DNA from: Neisseria lactamica
Lineage (GTDB): Bacteria > Pseudomonadota > Gammaproteobacteria > Burkholderiales > Neisseriaceae
Direction: 5' to 3'
Assembly: GCF_901482445.1 (NCBI RefSeq)
Contig: NZ_LR590477.1
Coordinates: forward strand, 992,001 to 1,056,000
Length of the DNA: 64,000 nt
In this document: positions 57,147 through 64,000 of the stretch, in pieces
How the letters are laid out: every line of letters starts with the position of its first letter
How positions within the stretch are numbered: the first letter of the stretch is position 1
The notes under the pieces: model-generated
Databases searched by the model: none
What the model was told of the DNA's origin: nothing
The model's input: only the letters and a program-made list of their open reading frames with translations
Made by a program: the position numbers and the translations under genes

Positions 57147-57276
57147 GTTTCAACACACAGGACGACACATAAAGCACCGCCCTATGTGCCGTCCTGATTC
57201 GGAAGGGGTTACACCCCTTCCAAACAAAGTCTGACTCTACCACAAAGGGCGGGGTTTCAACCGAAAAGGAAACATA
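57147..57276 (+). promoter_or_regulatory. Structured leader element upstream of thiD (copy A)
   Basis: A 130-bp segment, repeated almost exactly at 60077-60209, forms AGGACG-CACATA / TATGTG-CGTCCT (one mismatch) and then GGAAGGGG / CCCCTTCC (perfect). It ends in AACCGAAAAGGAAACA just before the thiD ATG. It therefore contains the thiD ribosome site and looks like a structured 5' untranslated region. It does not contain the TPP-riboswitch core. Confidence 0.55.
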
Positions 57277-58083
57277 ATGAAAGGCTCTTTCGTACAGTCC
57301 CTAAGCATCGCCGGTTCGGATTCGGGCGGCGGTGCGGGCATTCAGGCGGATTTGAAAACGTTTCAGATGCGCGGCGTGTTCGGAACGTGCGTCATCACCG
57401 CCGTTACCGCGCAAAATACTTTGGGCGTGTCGGCGGTTCATCTCGTCCCGACCGAAACCATCACCGCACAAATCCAAGCAATCAGGGAAGACTTCGACAT
57501 CCGCGCCTACAAAATCGGTATGCTCGGCACGGCGGAAATCATCGAATGCGTTGCCGACAAGCTGAAACACTGCCGCTTCGGCAGGCGCGTGCTCGACCCT
57601 GTGATGATTGCCAAAGGCGGTGCGCCGCTGTTGCAGGATTCCGCCGTTGCGGCACTGACGCGCCTGCTGCTTCCCGATACGGATGTGTTGACCCCCAACC
57701 TGCCCGAGGCGGAAGCTCTGACCGGCGTGCATATCGAAAGCCGTAAAGATGCGGAACGTGCGGCAAAAATCCTGCTTGATTACGGTGTCAAAAATGTCGT
57801 TATCAAAGGCGGACATTTGAACGGCAGCACAAGCGGACGCTGCACGGATTGGCTGTTTACGCAAAATGAAACGCTGGAATTGGACAGCCCGCGCTTTCCA
57901 ACCGCCCACACGCACGGCACAGGCTGCACGTTTTCCGCCTGCATTACCGCCGAGTTGGCAAAAGGCTCAGACGTTTGCGAAGCCGTACAGACTGCCAAGG
58001 TCTACATCACGGCGGCAATCTCAAACCCTTTGGAAATCGGCGCAGGACACGGGCCGGTCAATCATTGGGCGTATCGGGACTAA
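57277..58083 (+). CDS. thiD: Hydroxymethylpyrimidine / phosphomethylpyrimidine kinase
   Basis: The 268-residue ribokinase-like protein begins VQSLSIAGSDSGGGAGIQAD, the ThiD substrate loop, followed by KTFQMRGVFGTCVITAVTAQN. The anion hole and catalytic region are in THGTGCTFSACITAELA. VIKGGHLNG precedes it. It phosphorylates HMP and HMP-P for thiamine synthesis. GAAAAGGAAACATA provides the ribosome site and belongs to the duplicated leader element. An uptake hairpin closes the gene; the other thiamine genes are elsewhere. Confidence 0.95.
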   Translation: MKGSFVQSLSIAGSDSGGGAGIQADLKTFQMRGVFGTCVITAVTAQNTLGVSAVHLVPTETITAQIQAIREDFDIRAYKIGMLGTAEIIECVADKLKHCRFGRRVLDPVMIAKGGAPLLQDSAVAALTRLLLPDTDVLTPNLPEAEALTGVHIESRKDAERAAKILLDYGVKNVVIKGGHLNGSTSGRCTDWLFTQNETLELDSPRFPTAHTHGTGCTFSACITAELAKGSDVCEAVQTAKVYITAAISNPLEIGAGHGPVNHWAYRD

Positions 58084-58091
58084 CTGTAAAA

Positions 58092-58123
58092 ATGCCGTCT
58101 GAAACAAAATGTTCAGACGGCAT
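58092..58123. terminator. Uptake-sequence hairpin between thiD and tehB
   Basis: A perfect inverted 12-mer pair with T5 following, shared by the convergent genes. Confidence 0.82.
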
Positions 58124-58132
58124 TTTTGCGGA

Positions 58133-59002
58133 TTATTCAGGCTTTTTCGCCAGCATCGTTACAAATTTAAACCGTATCGGATTGCCGTTTTCGTCTTTGG
58201 CGTGCATAGAACCCAATTCTTCTTTATATTCGACCTGCTCCCAATCCCGATAATAATCCTTCAGCTCGCCCTCTTTAAATTTAAAAGGGAACGGCATCGG
58301 GCAGGGGAAATCCGCCGTATCCATTGCCGATACGATTAAGTTGTACCCGCCCGCCGCCGTATGCGCCTGCATATCGGCAATCACGTCAGGCACGCGCTGC
58401 GGCATCAGGAACATCAGCACCACTGTTGCCACAATATAATCAAATTCGCCCTGCAAGGCGGCGGCATTCAAGTCATATTCCAGCGTGCGGACGTTCAAGC
58501 CCTCCGCCTCTGCCAGCTCCGCCACGTTTGCCAAAGCAGCCGGATTGTGATCGACTGCAGTAACTTCAAATCCCTTCAAACCGAGAAACAGCGCGTTGCG
58601 CCCCTGTCCGCAGCCCATATCCAACGCCCTGCCCACCGGTACGGTATCCTGTGCCGCCGCGACCGCAGAATGCGTGGCACTCATGCCATATTTTTTGTGG
58701 AAATAGTCTGCCGCCGTGCAATACAGCGACAAACGGATTTCGGCATCGTCCGTTTTCGGTTTGACCGAAAACACCTGCTGCGGCGCAAACACGCAATCGC
58801 CGCTTTCCACCGACCAAACCTCCGCCGCCCCGTCCTGCGTGCGGACTTCGACATCGCCCTGCAACACATTCAGGCAGACCCACTCCCCTTCTTCGGACGA
58901 ATAGCCCGACAACAAAACTTCCGGCAGGTTTTCCGCCTTCCATACGGGCATTTGCCCGAAACAAAACAATTCGCCACTTTGACCCACTATCCGCTCCTTC
59001 AT
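58133..59002 (-). CDS. tehB: Tellurite-resistance methyltransferase with N-terminal cupin (TehB, long form)
   Basis: The 289-residue protein has an N-terminal DUF1971-like cupin (about residues 5-95; GEWVCLNVLQGDVEVRTQDG). A class I SAM methyltransferase follows with motif ALDMGCGQGRNALFLGLKG (about 125-143) and acidic VTAVDHN. This two-domain form is known from Haemophilus. TehB methylates tellurite/selenite-type oxyanions in vitro; the physiological substrate is uncertain. The ATG at 59002 is used; a TTG two codons upstream is the alternative. It converges with thiD and diverges from rnhA. Confidence 0.9.
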   Translation of the reverse strand: MKERIVGQSGELFCFGQMPVWKAENLPEVLLSGYSSEEGEWVCLNVLQGDVEVRTQDGAAEVWSVESGDCVFAPQQVFSVKPKTDDAEIRLSLYCTAADYFHKKYGMSATHSAVAAAQDTVPVGRALDMGCGQGRNALFLGLKGFEVTAVDHNPAALANVAELAEAEGLNVRTLEYDLNAAALQGEFDYIVATVVLMFLMPQRVPDVIADMQAHTAAGGYNLIVSAMDTADFPCPMPFPFKFKEGELKDYYRDWEQVEYKEELGSMHAKDENGNPIRFKFVTMLAKKPE

Positions 59003-59114
59003 ATTCAAAAATAAAGTTGCACATTATATGCCTATTTCAATCCGCCGCAATCTTTCAGACGGCACGGTGCGCAAACCGCTTATAATCACGCCGGACACCA
59101 CACAAAGGCACAAT

Positions 59115-59552
59115 ATGGACACACCCGTTTACCTTTACACCGACGGCGCGTGCAAAGGCAATCCCGGCGCGGGCGGCTGGGGCGTATTAATGCGCTACGG
59201 CAGCCGCGAAAAAGAACTTTTCGGCGGCGAAGCGCAAACCACCAACAACCGCATGGAGCTGACCGCCGTCATCGAAGGGCTGAAATCGCTCAAACGCCGC
59301 TGCACCGTCATCATCTGCACCGACTCGCAATACGTTAAAAACGGTATGGAAAACTGGATACACGGCTGGAAGCGCAACGGCTGGAAAACTGCCGCCAAAC
59401 AGCCCGTCAAAAACGACGACTTGTGGAAAGAACTCGACGCTCTGGTCGGACGGCACCAAGTCAGTTGGACTTGGGTGAAAGGACACGCGGGACACGCGGA
59501 AAACGAACGCGCCGACGATTTGGCAAACCGTGGCGCGGCGCAGTTTTCCTGA
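59115..59552 (+). CDS. rnhA: Ribonuclease HI
   Basis: The 145-residue protein has the full acidic active site: Asp10 (YTDGACKGNPG), Glu48 (NRMELTAV), Asp70 (CTDSQYVKNG) and the late Asp in NERADDLA. The basic protrusion GWKRNGWKTAAKQPVKN is present. It removes RNA from RNA-DNA hybrids. The ATG at 59115 gives the canonical start; an upstream in-frame start adds a non-homologous leader that includes an uptake sequence. An uptake hairpin follows. Confidence 0.96.
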   Translation: MDTPVYLYTDGACKGNPGAGGWGVLMRYGSREKELFGGEAQTTNNRMELTAVIEGLKSLKRRCTVIICTDSQYVKNGMENWIHGWKRNGWKTAAKQPVKNDDLWKELDALVGRHQVSWTWVKGHAGHAENERADDLANRGAAQFS

Positions 59553-59571
59553 CTGCCGCACCGACAAGAAA

Positions 59572-59608
59572 ATGCCGTCTGAAACCGCTAATGGGATTCA
59601 GACGGCAT
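59572..59608. terminator. Uptake-sequence hairpin after rnhA
   Basis: ATGCCGTCTGAA and TTCAGACGGCAT with a 13-base loop behind rnhA. Confidence 0.75.
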
Positions 59609-59618
59609 CGTCCTCCAC

Positions 59619-60000
59619 TGTCATTCCCACGAAAGCGGGAATCTGGAACGTAAAATCTAAAGAAACCGTTTTACCCGATAAGTTTCCGTGCCGACAGACC
59701 TAGATTCCCGCCTGCGCGGGAATGACGGGATTTTAGGTTTCTGATTTTGGTTTTCTGTTTTTGAGGGAATGACGGGATTTTAGTGACCGTAGCAACTACC
59801 TACCCGGGAATGACGGCTAAGGGGCTTCAGACGGCATCAGCAACCGTAGGGTGGGCTTCAGCCCACCAATCAACAAGCAAAAATGAAAAAAACGGTGGGC
59901 TGAAGCCCACCCTGCCATTCTTCCCGAAGCCCGCCCTGCCATTATTTACGCATCCGTATATTGTAGCAACTGCCTACTCGGGAATGACGGACAATGGGCT
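59619..60000. repeat. dRS3 units and GTGGGCTTCAGCCCAC palindromes after rnhA
   Basis: ATTCCC...GGGAAT units lie near 59621 and 59705. Two palindromes (near 59850 and 59894) are separated by a 23-base spacer, like the pair after alaS. Single uptake sequences lie at about 59826 and 60000. No gene is present. Confidence 0.82.
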
Positions 60001-60076
60001 TCAGACGGCATCAGGCGGCATCTCTTGCCTGCCGCTAAAACAGTTTGCCGCACAACTGTTCAAACGCGTCCGATAT

Positions 60077-60209
60077 GTTTCAACACACAGGACGACACAT
60101 AAAGCACCGCCCTATGTGTCGTCCTGATTCGGAAGGGGCTACACCCCTCCCAAATAAAGTCTGTTCCTGCCGCCACAAAAGGCGGGGTTCCAACCGAAAA
60201 GGAAACACG
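60077..60209 (+). promoter_or_regulatory. Structured leader element upstream of the HIT gene (copy B)
   Basis: The second copy of the element before thiD. Here the first stem is perfect (AGGACGACACATA / TATGTGTCGTCCT), and a CCGCC/GGCGG hairpin is also perfect. It ends with the same GAAAAGGAAACA and an ATG at 60210 that opens only a five-codon frame (MKWYN, stop), about 80 bases before the HIT gene. Confidence 0.5.
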
Positions 60210-60303
60210 ATGAAGTGGTACAATTAACGGCAATGCGGACAGACAGATTGAAATATTAAAAATTGCCCTACCGTTTTTTAAACACTTTCAGGAATAAGGA
60301 AAA

Positions 60304-60708
60304 ATGACCGCCCAACCCTGCCCCATCTGCACGGCACAAGATGAAGATATTTTGCTGCAAACCCCCAAGCTGCGCGTCATCGCCGTCCATAACGACAGCG
60401 GTTCGCCTGCATTCTGCCGCGTCATTTGGCGTAAGCATATTGCCGAAATGACCGACCTTTCGGCTGCCGAACGCGGCGAATTGATGGAAATGGTGTACAA
60501 AGTCGAAGCCGCTATGCGCCAAGTGTTCCGGCCGGCAAAAATCAACCTCGCCAGCTTGGGCAATGTCGTGCCGCACCTGCACTGGCATATTATCGCCCGC
60601 TTTGAAAACGATGCGACTTTCCCTGCGCCGATTTGGGCAAACCCCGTCCGAAAACATGGTATGACCCTGCCGCAAGATTGGACGGAACAACTTAAAAAGC
60701 TGCTTTAA
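60304..60708 (+). CDS. HIT-family protein
   Basis: The 134-residue protein has the histidine triad as HLHWHII near residue 95, preceded by VPHLH and followed by ARFENDATFPAPIWA. An N-terminal CPIC pair (residues about 6-9) could bind zinc. HIT proteins hydrolyse nucleotide phosphoramidates or dinucleoside polyphosphates. AATAAGGAAAA precedes the ATG. ldcA follows after 39 bases with an uptake sequence between, so the two may be co-transcribed. The substrate is unknown. Confidence 0.88.
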   Translation: MTAQPCPICTAQDEDILLQTPKLRVIAVHNDSGSPAFCRVIWRKHIAEMTDLSAAERGELMEMVYKVEAAMRQVFRPAKINLASLGNVVPHLHWHIIARFENDATFPAPIWANPVRKHGMTLPQDWTEQLKKLL

Positions 60709-60747
60709 GCCCGCCAATGCCGTCTGAAACCGTATGAAAGGGAAATT

Positions 60748-61932
60748 ATGACCGAACCGACCTCCCGCCGCCGTTTTCTGAAAACCTGCACCGCCGCCGC
60801 AGGCGCGGGGCTGCTTCAGGCTTGCGGCACATCCGCCACATCCGTTCCGCCCCTTCCCTCTTCCCATTCCGTTGTGAAAGCCCGAACCGTGCCTCTCCAA
60901 ACGCCACGCCGTCAAAGTTCGGACGGCAACCTTCTGCGCGTTGTCGCTTCGTCAGGATTTGCCGAAGACACCAACCGTGTCAACACAGCCTTAACCCGCC
61001 TTTACAATGCCGGTTTTACCGTAACCAACCAACAGGCGGGCAGCCGCCGCTTCCAACGGTTTGCCGGTACGGACGCACAACGTGCCGCCGATTTCCAAGA
61101 GGTCGCTTCGGGCCGCGTCGCCACACCTAAAGTTCTGATGGGTTTGCGCGGCGGTTATGGTGCGGCACGCATTCTGCCGCATATTGATTTTGCCTCACTC
61201 GGCGCAAGAATGCGCGAACGTGGTACGCTGTTTTTCGGATTCAGCGATGTTTGCGCCGTCCAGCTGGCACTCTTGGCAAAAGGCAATATGATGAGTTTTG
61301 CCGGTCCGATGGCTTATAGCGATTTTGGCAAACCCGCCCCCGGTGCGTTTACGATGGATGCCTTTATCAAGGGGGTAACCCAAAACCGCCTGACCGTTGA
61401 TGTTCCTTATATCCAACGCGCCGATGTCGAAACCGAAGGCACGTTGTGGGGCGGCAACTTAAGCGTCCTCGCCTCGCTCGCCGGCACGCCTTATATGCCC
61501 GACATCGACGGCGGCATTTTGTTCCTCGAAGATGTCGGCGAACAGCCCTACCGCATCGAACGTATGCTCAATACGCTGTATCTTTCGGGTATTTTGAAGA
61601 AACAGCGCGCCATCGTGTTCGGCAATTTCCGTATGGAAAAAATTCGAGATGTCTATGATCCGTCTTATGATTTTTCCGCCGTTGCCAACCATATTTCGCG
61701 CACGGCGAAAATCCCCGTGCTGACGGGCTTCCCGTTCGGACACATTGCCGACAAAATCACTTTCCCTCTAGGCGCGCACGCCCGAATCCGTATGAACGGA
61801 AACGGCGGCTATTCGGTCGCGTTTGAAGGCTATCCCACACTCGATGCGTCCGCCCTGACTTTGGATACCCTGCTCCCGCCGCCGGATTTGCCTATCTTCC
61901 CCGAAAGCGGTGTTGCCGATATTTCGGAATAA
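60748..61932 (+). CDS. ldcA: LD-carboxypeptidase (muramoyltetrapeptide carboxypeptidase, S66)
   Basis: The 394-residue protein opens with a twin-arginine signal (SRRRFLKTCTAAAGAGLLQAC) that also ends in a possible lipobox Cys. The S66 core follows: VLMGLRGGYGAARILPHID, then FFGFSDVCAVQL with the probable nucleophile Ser. The later GILFLEDVGEQPYRIERML and GFPFGHIADKITFPLGA supply the Glu and His. It trims the terminal D-Ala from tetrapeptides of peptidoglycan. The export signal agrees with a periplasmic LdcA as known in Neisseria, unlike cytoplasmic E. coli LdcA. Confidence 0.9.
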   Translation: MTEPTSRRRFLKTCTAAAGAGLLQACGTSATSVPPLPSSHSVVKARTVPLQTPRRQSSDGNLLRVVASSGFAEDTNRVNTALTRLYNAGFTVTNQQAGSRRFQRFAGTDAQRAADFQEVASGRVATPKVLMGLRGGYGAARILPHIDFASLGARMRERGTLFFGFSDVCAVQLALLAKGNMMSFAGPMAYSDFGKPAPGAFTMDAFIKGVTQNRLTVDVPYIQRADVETEGTLWGGNLSVLASLAGTPYMPDIDGGILFLEDVGEQPYRIERMLNTLYLSGILKKQRAIVFGNFRMEKIRDVYDPSYDFSAVANHISRTAKIPVLTGFPFGHIADKITFPLGAHARIRMNGNGGYSVAFEGYPTLDASALTLDTLLPPPDLPIFPESGVADISE

Positions 61933-61948
61933 ACCCGCAAACGGACAA

Positions 61949-61975
61949 ATGCCGTCTGAAGCCTTCAGACGGCAT
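61949..61975. terminator. Uptake-sequence hairpin after ldcA
   Basis: An inverted 12-mer pair with only a 3-base loop. Confidence 0.78.
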
Positions 61976-61987
61976 TTTCCTGTAAAA

Positions 61988-62015
61988 AAACCGCACCTGA
62001 TGGCAGGTGCGGTTT
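61988..62015 (-). terminator. Terminator of norB
   Basis: AAACCGCACCTG and CAGGTGCGGTTT form a 12-bp stem followed leftward by seven T, just past the norB stop. Confidence 0.88.
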
Positions 62016-62033
62016 CCATTTTCGGGCTGAAAC

Positions 62034-64000
62034 TTATTTGTCCCGGCCGAATACGATTTTAGTAGCTTGGATGGCAACGCAGATTGCACCGCCGATAAAG
62101 ATCAAGTCGGCGGCAGTACGAACCCAGCGCAGGGTGTCGAGGATTTCCATTTGCATGAACTCTTCGCTGCGTGCATACCACAGACCGTGCGTGATGGAGG
62201 CGTATGCCTGAATCGCGCCGACAGGCAGCAGGCTGATGGCAATCATACCGACCAAGCCGCCGTTGAGCAACCAGAAGCCCCAAGTCATCAGTTTGTCGTC
62301 AAACTGCGCGTTCGGTTTCAAATAACGGGCAACCAGCAATACGAAGCCCAATGCCAAGAAACCGTACACACCGAACAAGGCGGCGTGCGCGTGAACGGCA
62401 GAAGTGTTCAAACCTTGGATATAGAACAGGGAAATCGGCGGATTGATCAGGAAGCCGAATACGCCTGCACCGATCATATTCCAGAAGGCGACTGCCACGA
62501 AGCACATCAGCGGCCAACGCAGGCGTTTCGCCCAGTCGGACAGGTGTTGGTAAGACCAATGCTCGTATGCTTCACGGCCCAGCAACACCAGCGGCACGAC
62601 TTCCAAAGCGGAGAAACAGGCACCGATTGCCATAGAGGCGGAGGTAGAGCCGGAGAAGTACAGGTGGTGCAGCGTGCCCGGAACGCCGCCCAACATAAAG
62701 ATGGCGGCAGCGGCCAAAGTGGAGGCAGTGGCGGTACTGCGGCGGACAAAGCCCATATTGTAGAAGACAAAGGCAAAGGCGGCAGTGGCAAATACTTCGA
62801 AGAAGCCTTCCACCCACAGGTGAACCACCCACCAACGCCAGTATTCCATTACAGCAATCGGGGATTTTTCGCCATAGAACAGACCCGGTGCGTAGAACAC
62901 GCCCACACCGACCATAGAAGCGACAAAGATTGCCAGCAGGTTTTTGTCCACGCCTTTTTCTTTGAAGGCGGAAACCGTGCAGCGCAACATCAGGAACAGC
63001 CACAACAGCAGTCCGACCATCAACAGGAGTTGCCAGAAACGTCCCAAATCGAGGTATTCGTAACCTTGGTGTCCGAACCAGAAGTTAAATTCGGGGGGAA
63101 GGATGTGCGTCAACGCGAAGAAGTTGCCCGCGTAAGAACCGCCGACCACGATAAACAGGGCGATATAGAGGAAGTTCACGCCTGCACGTTGGAACTTGGG
63201 ATCTTTGCCGCCGTTGACAATCGGCGCGAGGAACAAACCTGCCGTCAAAAAGCCGGTTGCAATCCAGAAGATGGCGGATTGGATGTGCCAAGTACGGGTC
63301 AGGGCATAGGGGAACCAGTCGGACATTTCAAAGCCCAACGCCTCATCGATGCCGTAGAAACCCTGACCTTCGACGGTATAGTGCGCGGTCAGGCCGCCCA
63401 ACAATACTTGTACCACGAACAGGGCGACCGTCAGGAAGACGTATTTGCCCAATGCTTTTTGCGAAGGGGTCAGTTGGATTTTGGAAATCGGATCTTCAGC
63501 CGGGATTTCCACTTCCTCGTGTTTGGTCAGGAAGGAATAACCCCACATCAGCAAACCGATGCCCATCAGCAGAAGAACAACGCTGGTAAACGACCACATA
63601 TAGTTTTCAGTGGTCGGCACATTGTTGATCAAAGGCTCGTGCGGCCAGTTGTTGGTGTAGGTAAAGACCTCGCCGGGACGGTTGGTCGAAGCAGACCAAG
63701 AAGTCCAAAAGAAGAAGTCGAACAGTTTTTCACGCGCTTCTTGGCTTGGCAATGTGTTGTTTTTCATTGCAAAGTGTTCGCGGGTGGTTTGCAGCTTGGG
63801 ATCGTCGCCGTAAACGCCGTGATAGTAAGGCAGGATGCTTTCGATGGCTTTCACGCGCGTATCGCTGATGACGACGCTGCCGTCTTCTTTCACACGGCTT
63901 TGGTTGCGGTATTCGTCAGCCAGGCGGGTTTTCAGAACGGCTTGTTCTTCAGGGGAAACTTCATCAAATTTTTTGCCGTAAGTCTGTTGCGCGGTCAAAT
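62034..64000 (-). CDS. norB: Quinol-dependent nitric oxide reductase (qNor), C-terminal 655 residues
   Basis: The gene runs off the right edge, so the first part (about 95 residues by family length near 750) is missing. The visible part has the extracytoplasmic cytochrome-c-like domain without a CxxCH heme site, as in qNor. A heme-copper-oxidase-type membrane domain with about 12 segments follows: GQGFYGIDE, TRTWHIQSAIFWIATG, VEGFFEVFATAAFAF, GTLHHLYFSG and NTSAVHAHAALFGVYGFLALG, which supply the heme and Fe-B His ligands. It reduces NO to N2O with quinol at the inner membrane, the last step of truncated denitrification in Neisseria. Confidence 0.95.
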   Translation of the reverse strand, partial: LTAQQTYGKKFDEVSPEEQAVLKTRLADEYRNQSRVKEDGSVVISDTRVKAIESILPYYHGVYGDDPKLQTTREHFAMKNNTLPSQEAREKLFDFFFWTSWSASTNRPGEVFTYTNNWPHEPLINNVPTTENYMWSFTSVVLLLMGIGLLMWGYSFLTKHEEVEIPAEDPISKIQLTPSQKALGKYVFLTVALFVVQVLLGGLTAHYTVEGQGFYGIDEALGFEMSDWFPYALTRTWHIQSAIFWIATGFLTAGLFLAPIVNGGKDPKFQRAGVNFLYIALFIVVGGSYAGNFFALTHILPPEFNFWFGHQGYEYLDLGRFWQLLLMVGLLLWLFLMLRCTVSAFKEKGVDKNLLAIFVASMVGVGVFYAPGLFYGEKSPIAVMEYWRWWVVHLWVEGFFEVFATAAFAFVFYNMGFVRRSTATASTLAAAAIFMLGGVPGTLHHLYFSGSTSASMAIGACFSALEVVPLVLLGREAYEHWSYQHLSDWAKRLRWPLMCFVAVAFWNMIGAGVFGFLINPPISLFYIQGLNTSAVHAHAALFGVYGFLALGFVLLVARYLKPNAQFDDKLMTWGFWLLNGGLVGMIAISLLPVGAIQAYASITHGLWYARSEEFMQMEILDTLRWVRTAADLIFIGGAICVAIQATKIVFGRDK

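Noticed and set aside
57147..57276. TPP riboswitch before thiD
   Set aside because: The conserved CTGAGA and ACCTGATCTGG-type core sequences of the thi box are absent; the element is duplicated before an unrelated gene.

Overview
The window is chromosomal DNA of a Neisseria species of the meningitidis/gonorrhoeae/lactamica/polysaccharea group. The evidence is the very frequent 12-base AT-type DNA uptake sequence (ATGCCGTCTGAA, often as inverted pairs behind genes), one Correia element, long arrays of dRS3-type intergenic repeats (inverted ATTCCC...GGGAAT), and recognisable neisserial proteins: the ParC sequence, an MtrA-like AraC regulator, qNor-type NorB, and an ATP phosphoribosyltransferase of the short HisG type. 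The abundant dRS3 arrays fit a meningococcus or close commensal better than a gonococcus, but the species is inferred.

Layout. 1-3.9 kb: acnB and argF. 3.9-4.65 kb: a Correia element and an AT-rich remnant of a polymorphic toxin locus (toxin tail, probable immunity gene, linker fragment). 4.7-8.6 kb: the leftward ilvB-ilvN-(monooxygenase-like)-ilvC branched-chain amino acid operon. 9.0 kb: tRNA-Leu. 9.3-16 kb: a Sco copper protein, then hisG, a GIY-YIG nuclease-like gene, hisD, hisC, hisB and a beta-hydroxyacid dehydrogenase. 16-19 kb: sohB, then leftward pgsA followed by four tRNA-Gly, tRNA-Cys, a degenerate Cys-like tRNA and tRNA-Leu. 19-26.5 kb: AhpD-like protein, mtrA, a lipoprotein, an EamA transporter, a polyamine-binding lipoprotein and alaS. 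27.6-38.9 kb: gpmA, parC, a pilS/pilR-type two-component pair, rsmJ, a DUF2788-like small membrane protein, metZ, two hypotheticals and an amino-acid-binding lipoprotein. 39.7-56.5 kb: two paralogous autotransporter genes (the first frameshifted) bracketing trkA, a class I fumarase, a three-gene iron-sulfur/flavin/NuoF-like operon and a DASS-family carboxylate transporter. 56.6-64 kb: tRNA-Glu, thiD, tehB, rnhA, a HIT protein, ldcA and the 3' part of norB, which runs off the right edge.

The most interesting block is 44.8-52.6 kb. An FrdB-like ferredoxin subunit, an FrdA/NadB-like flavoprotein that lacks the covalent-FAD histidine, and a NuoF-like NAD(H)/FMN subunit are translationally coupled. 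They sit between a fumarase and a dicarboxylate/tricarboxylate transporter, behind an FNR-like site with a plausible -10. I read this as a candidate soluble NADH-linked fumarate reductase (or related dehydrogenase) module with its own substrate supply; no experiment is implied. It lies between direct repeats formed by the near-identical 3' ends of the two autotransporter genes, so homologous recombination could delete or transfer it. Both autotransporter promoters carry long poly-T tracts at the same place against the -35, suggesting phase-variable transcription. No insertion sequence, prophage or CRISPR array was seen.
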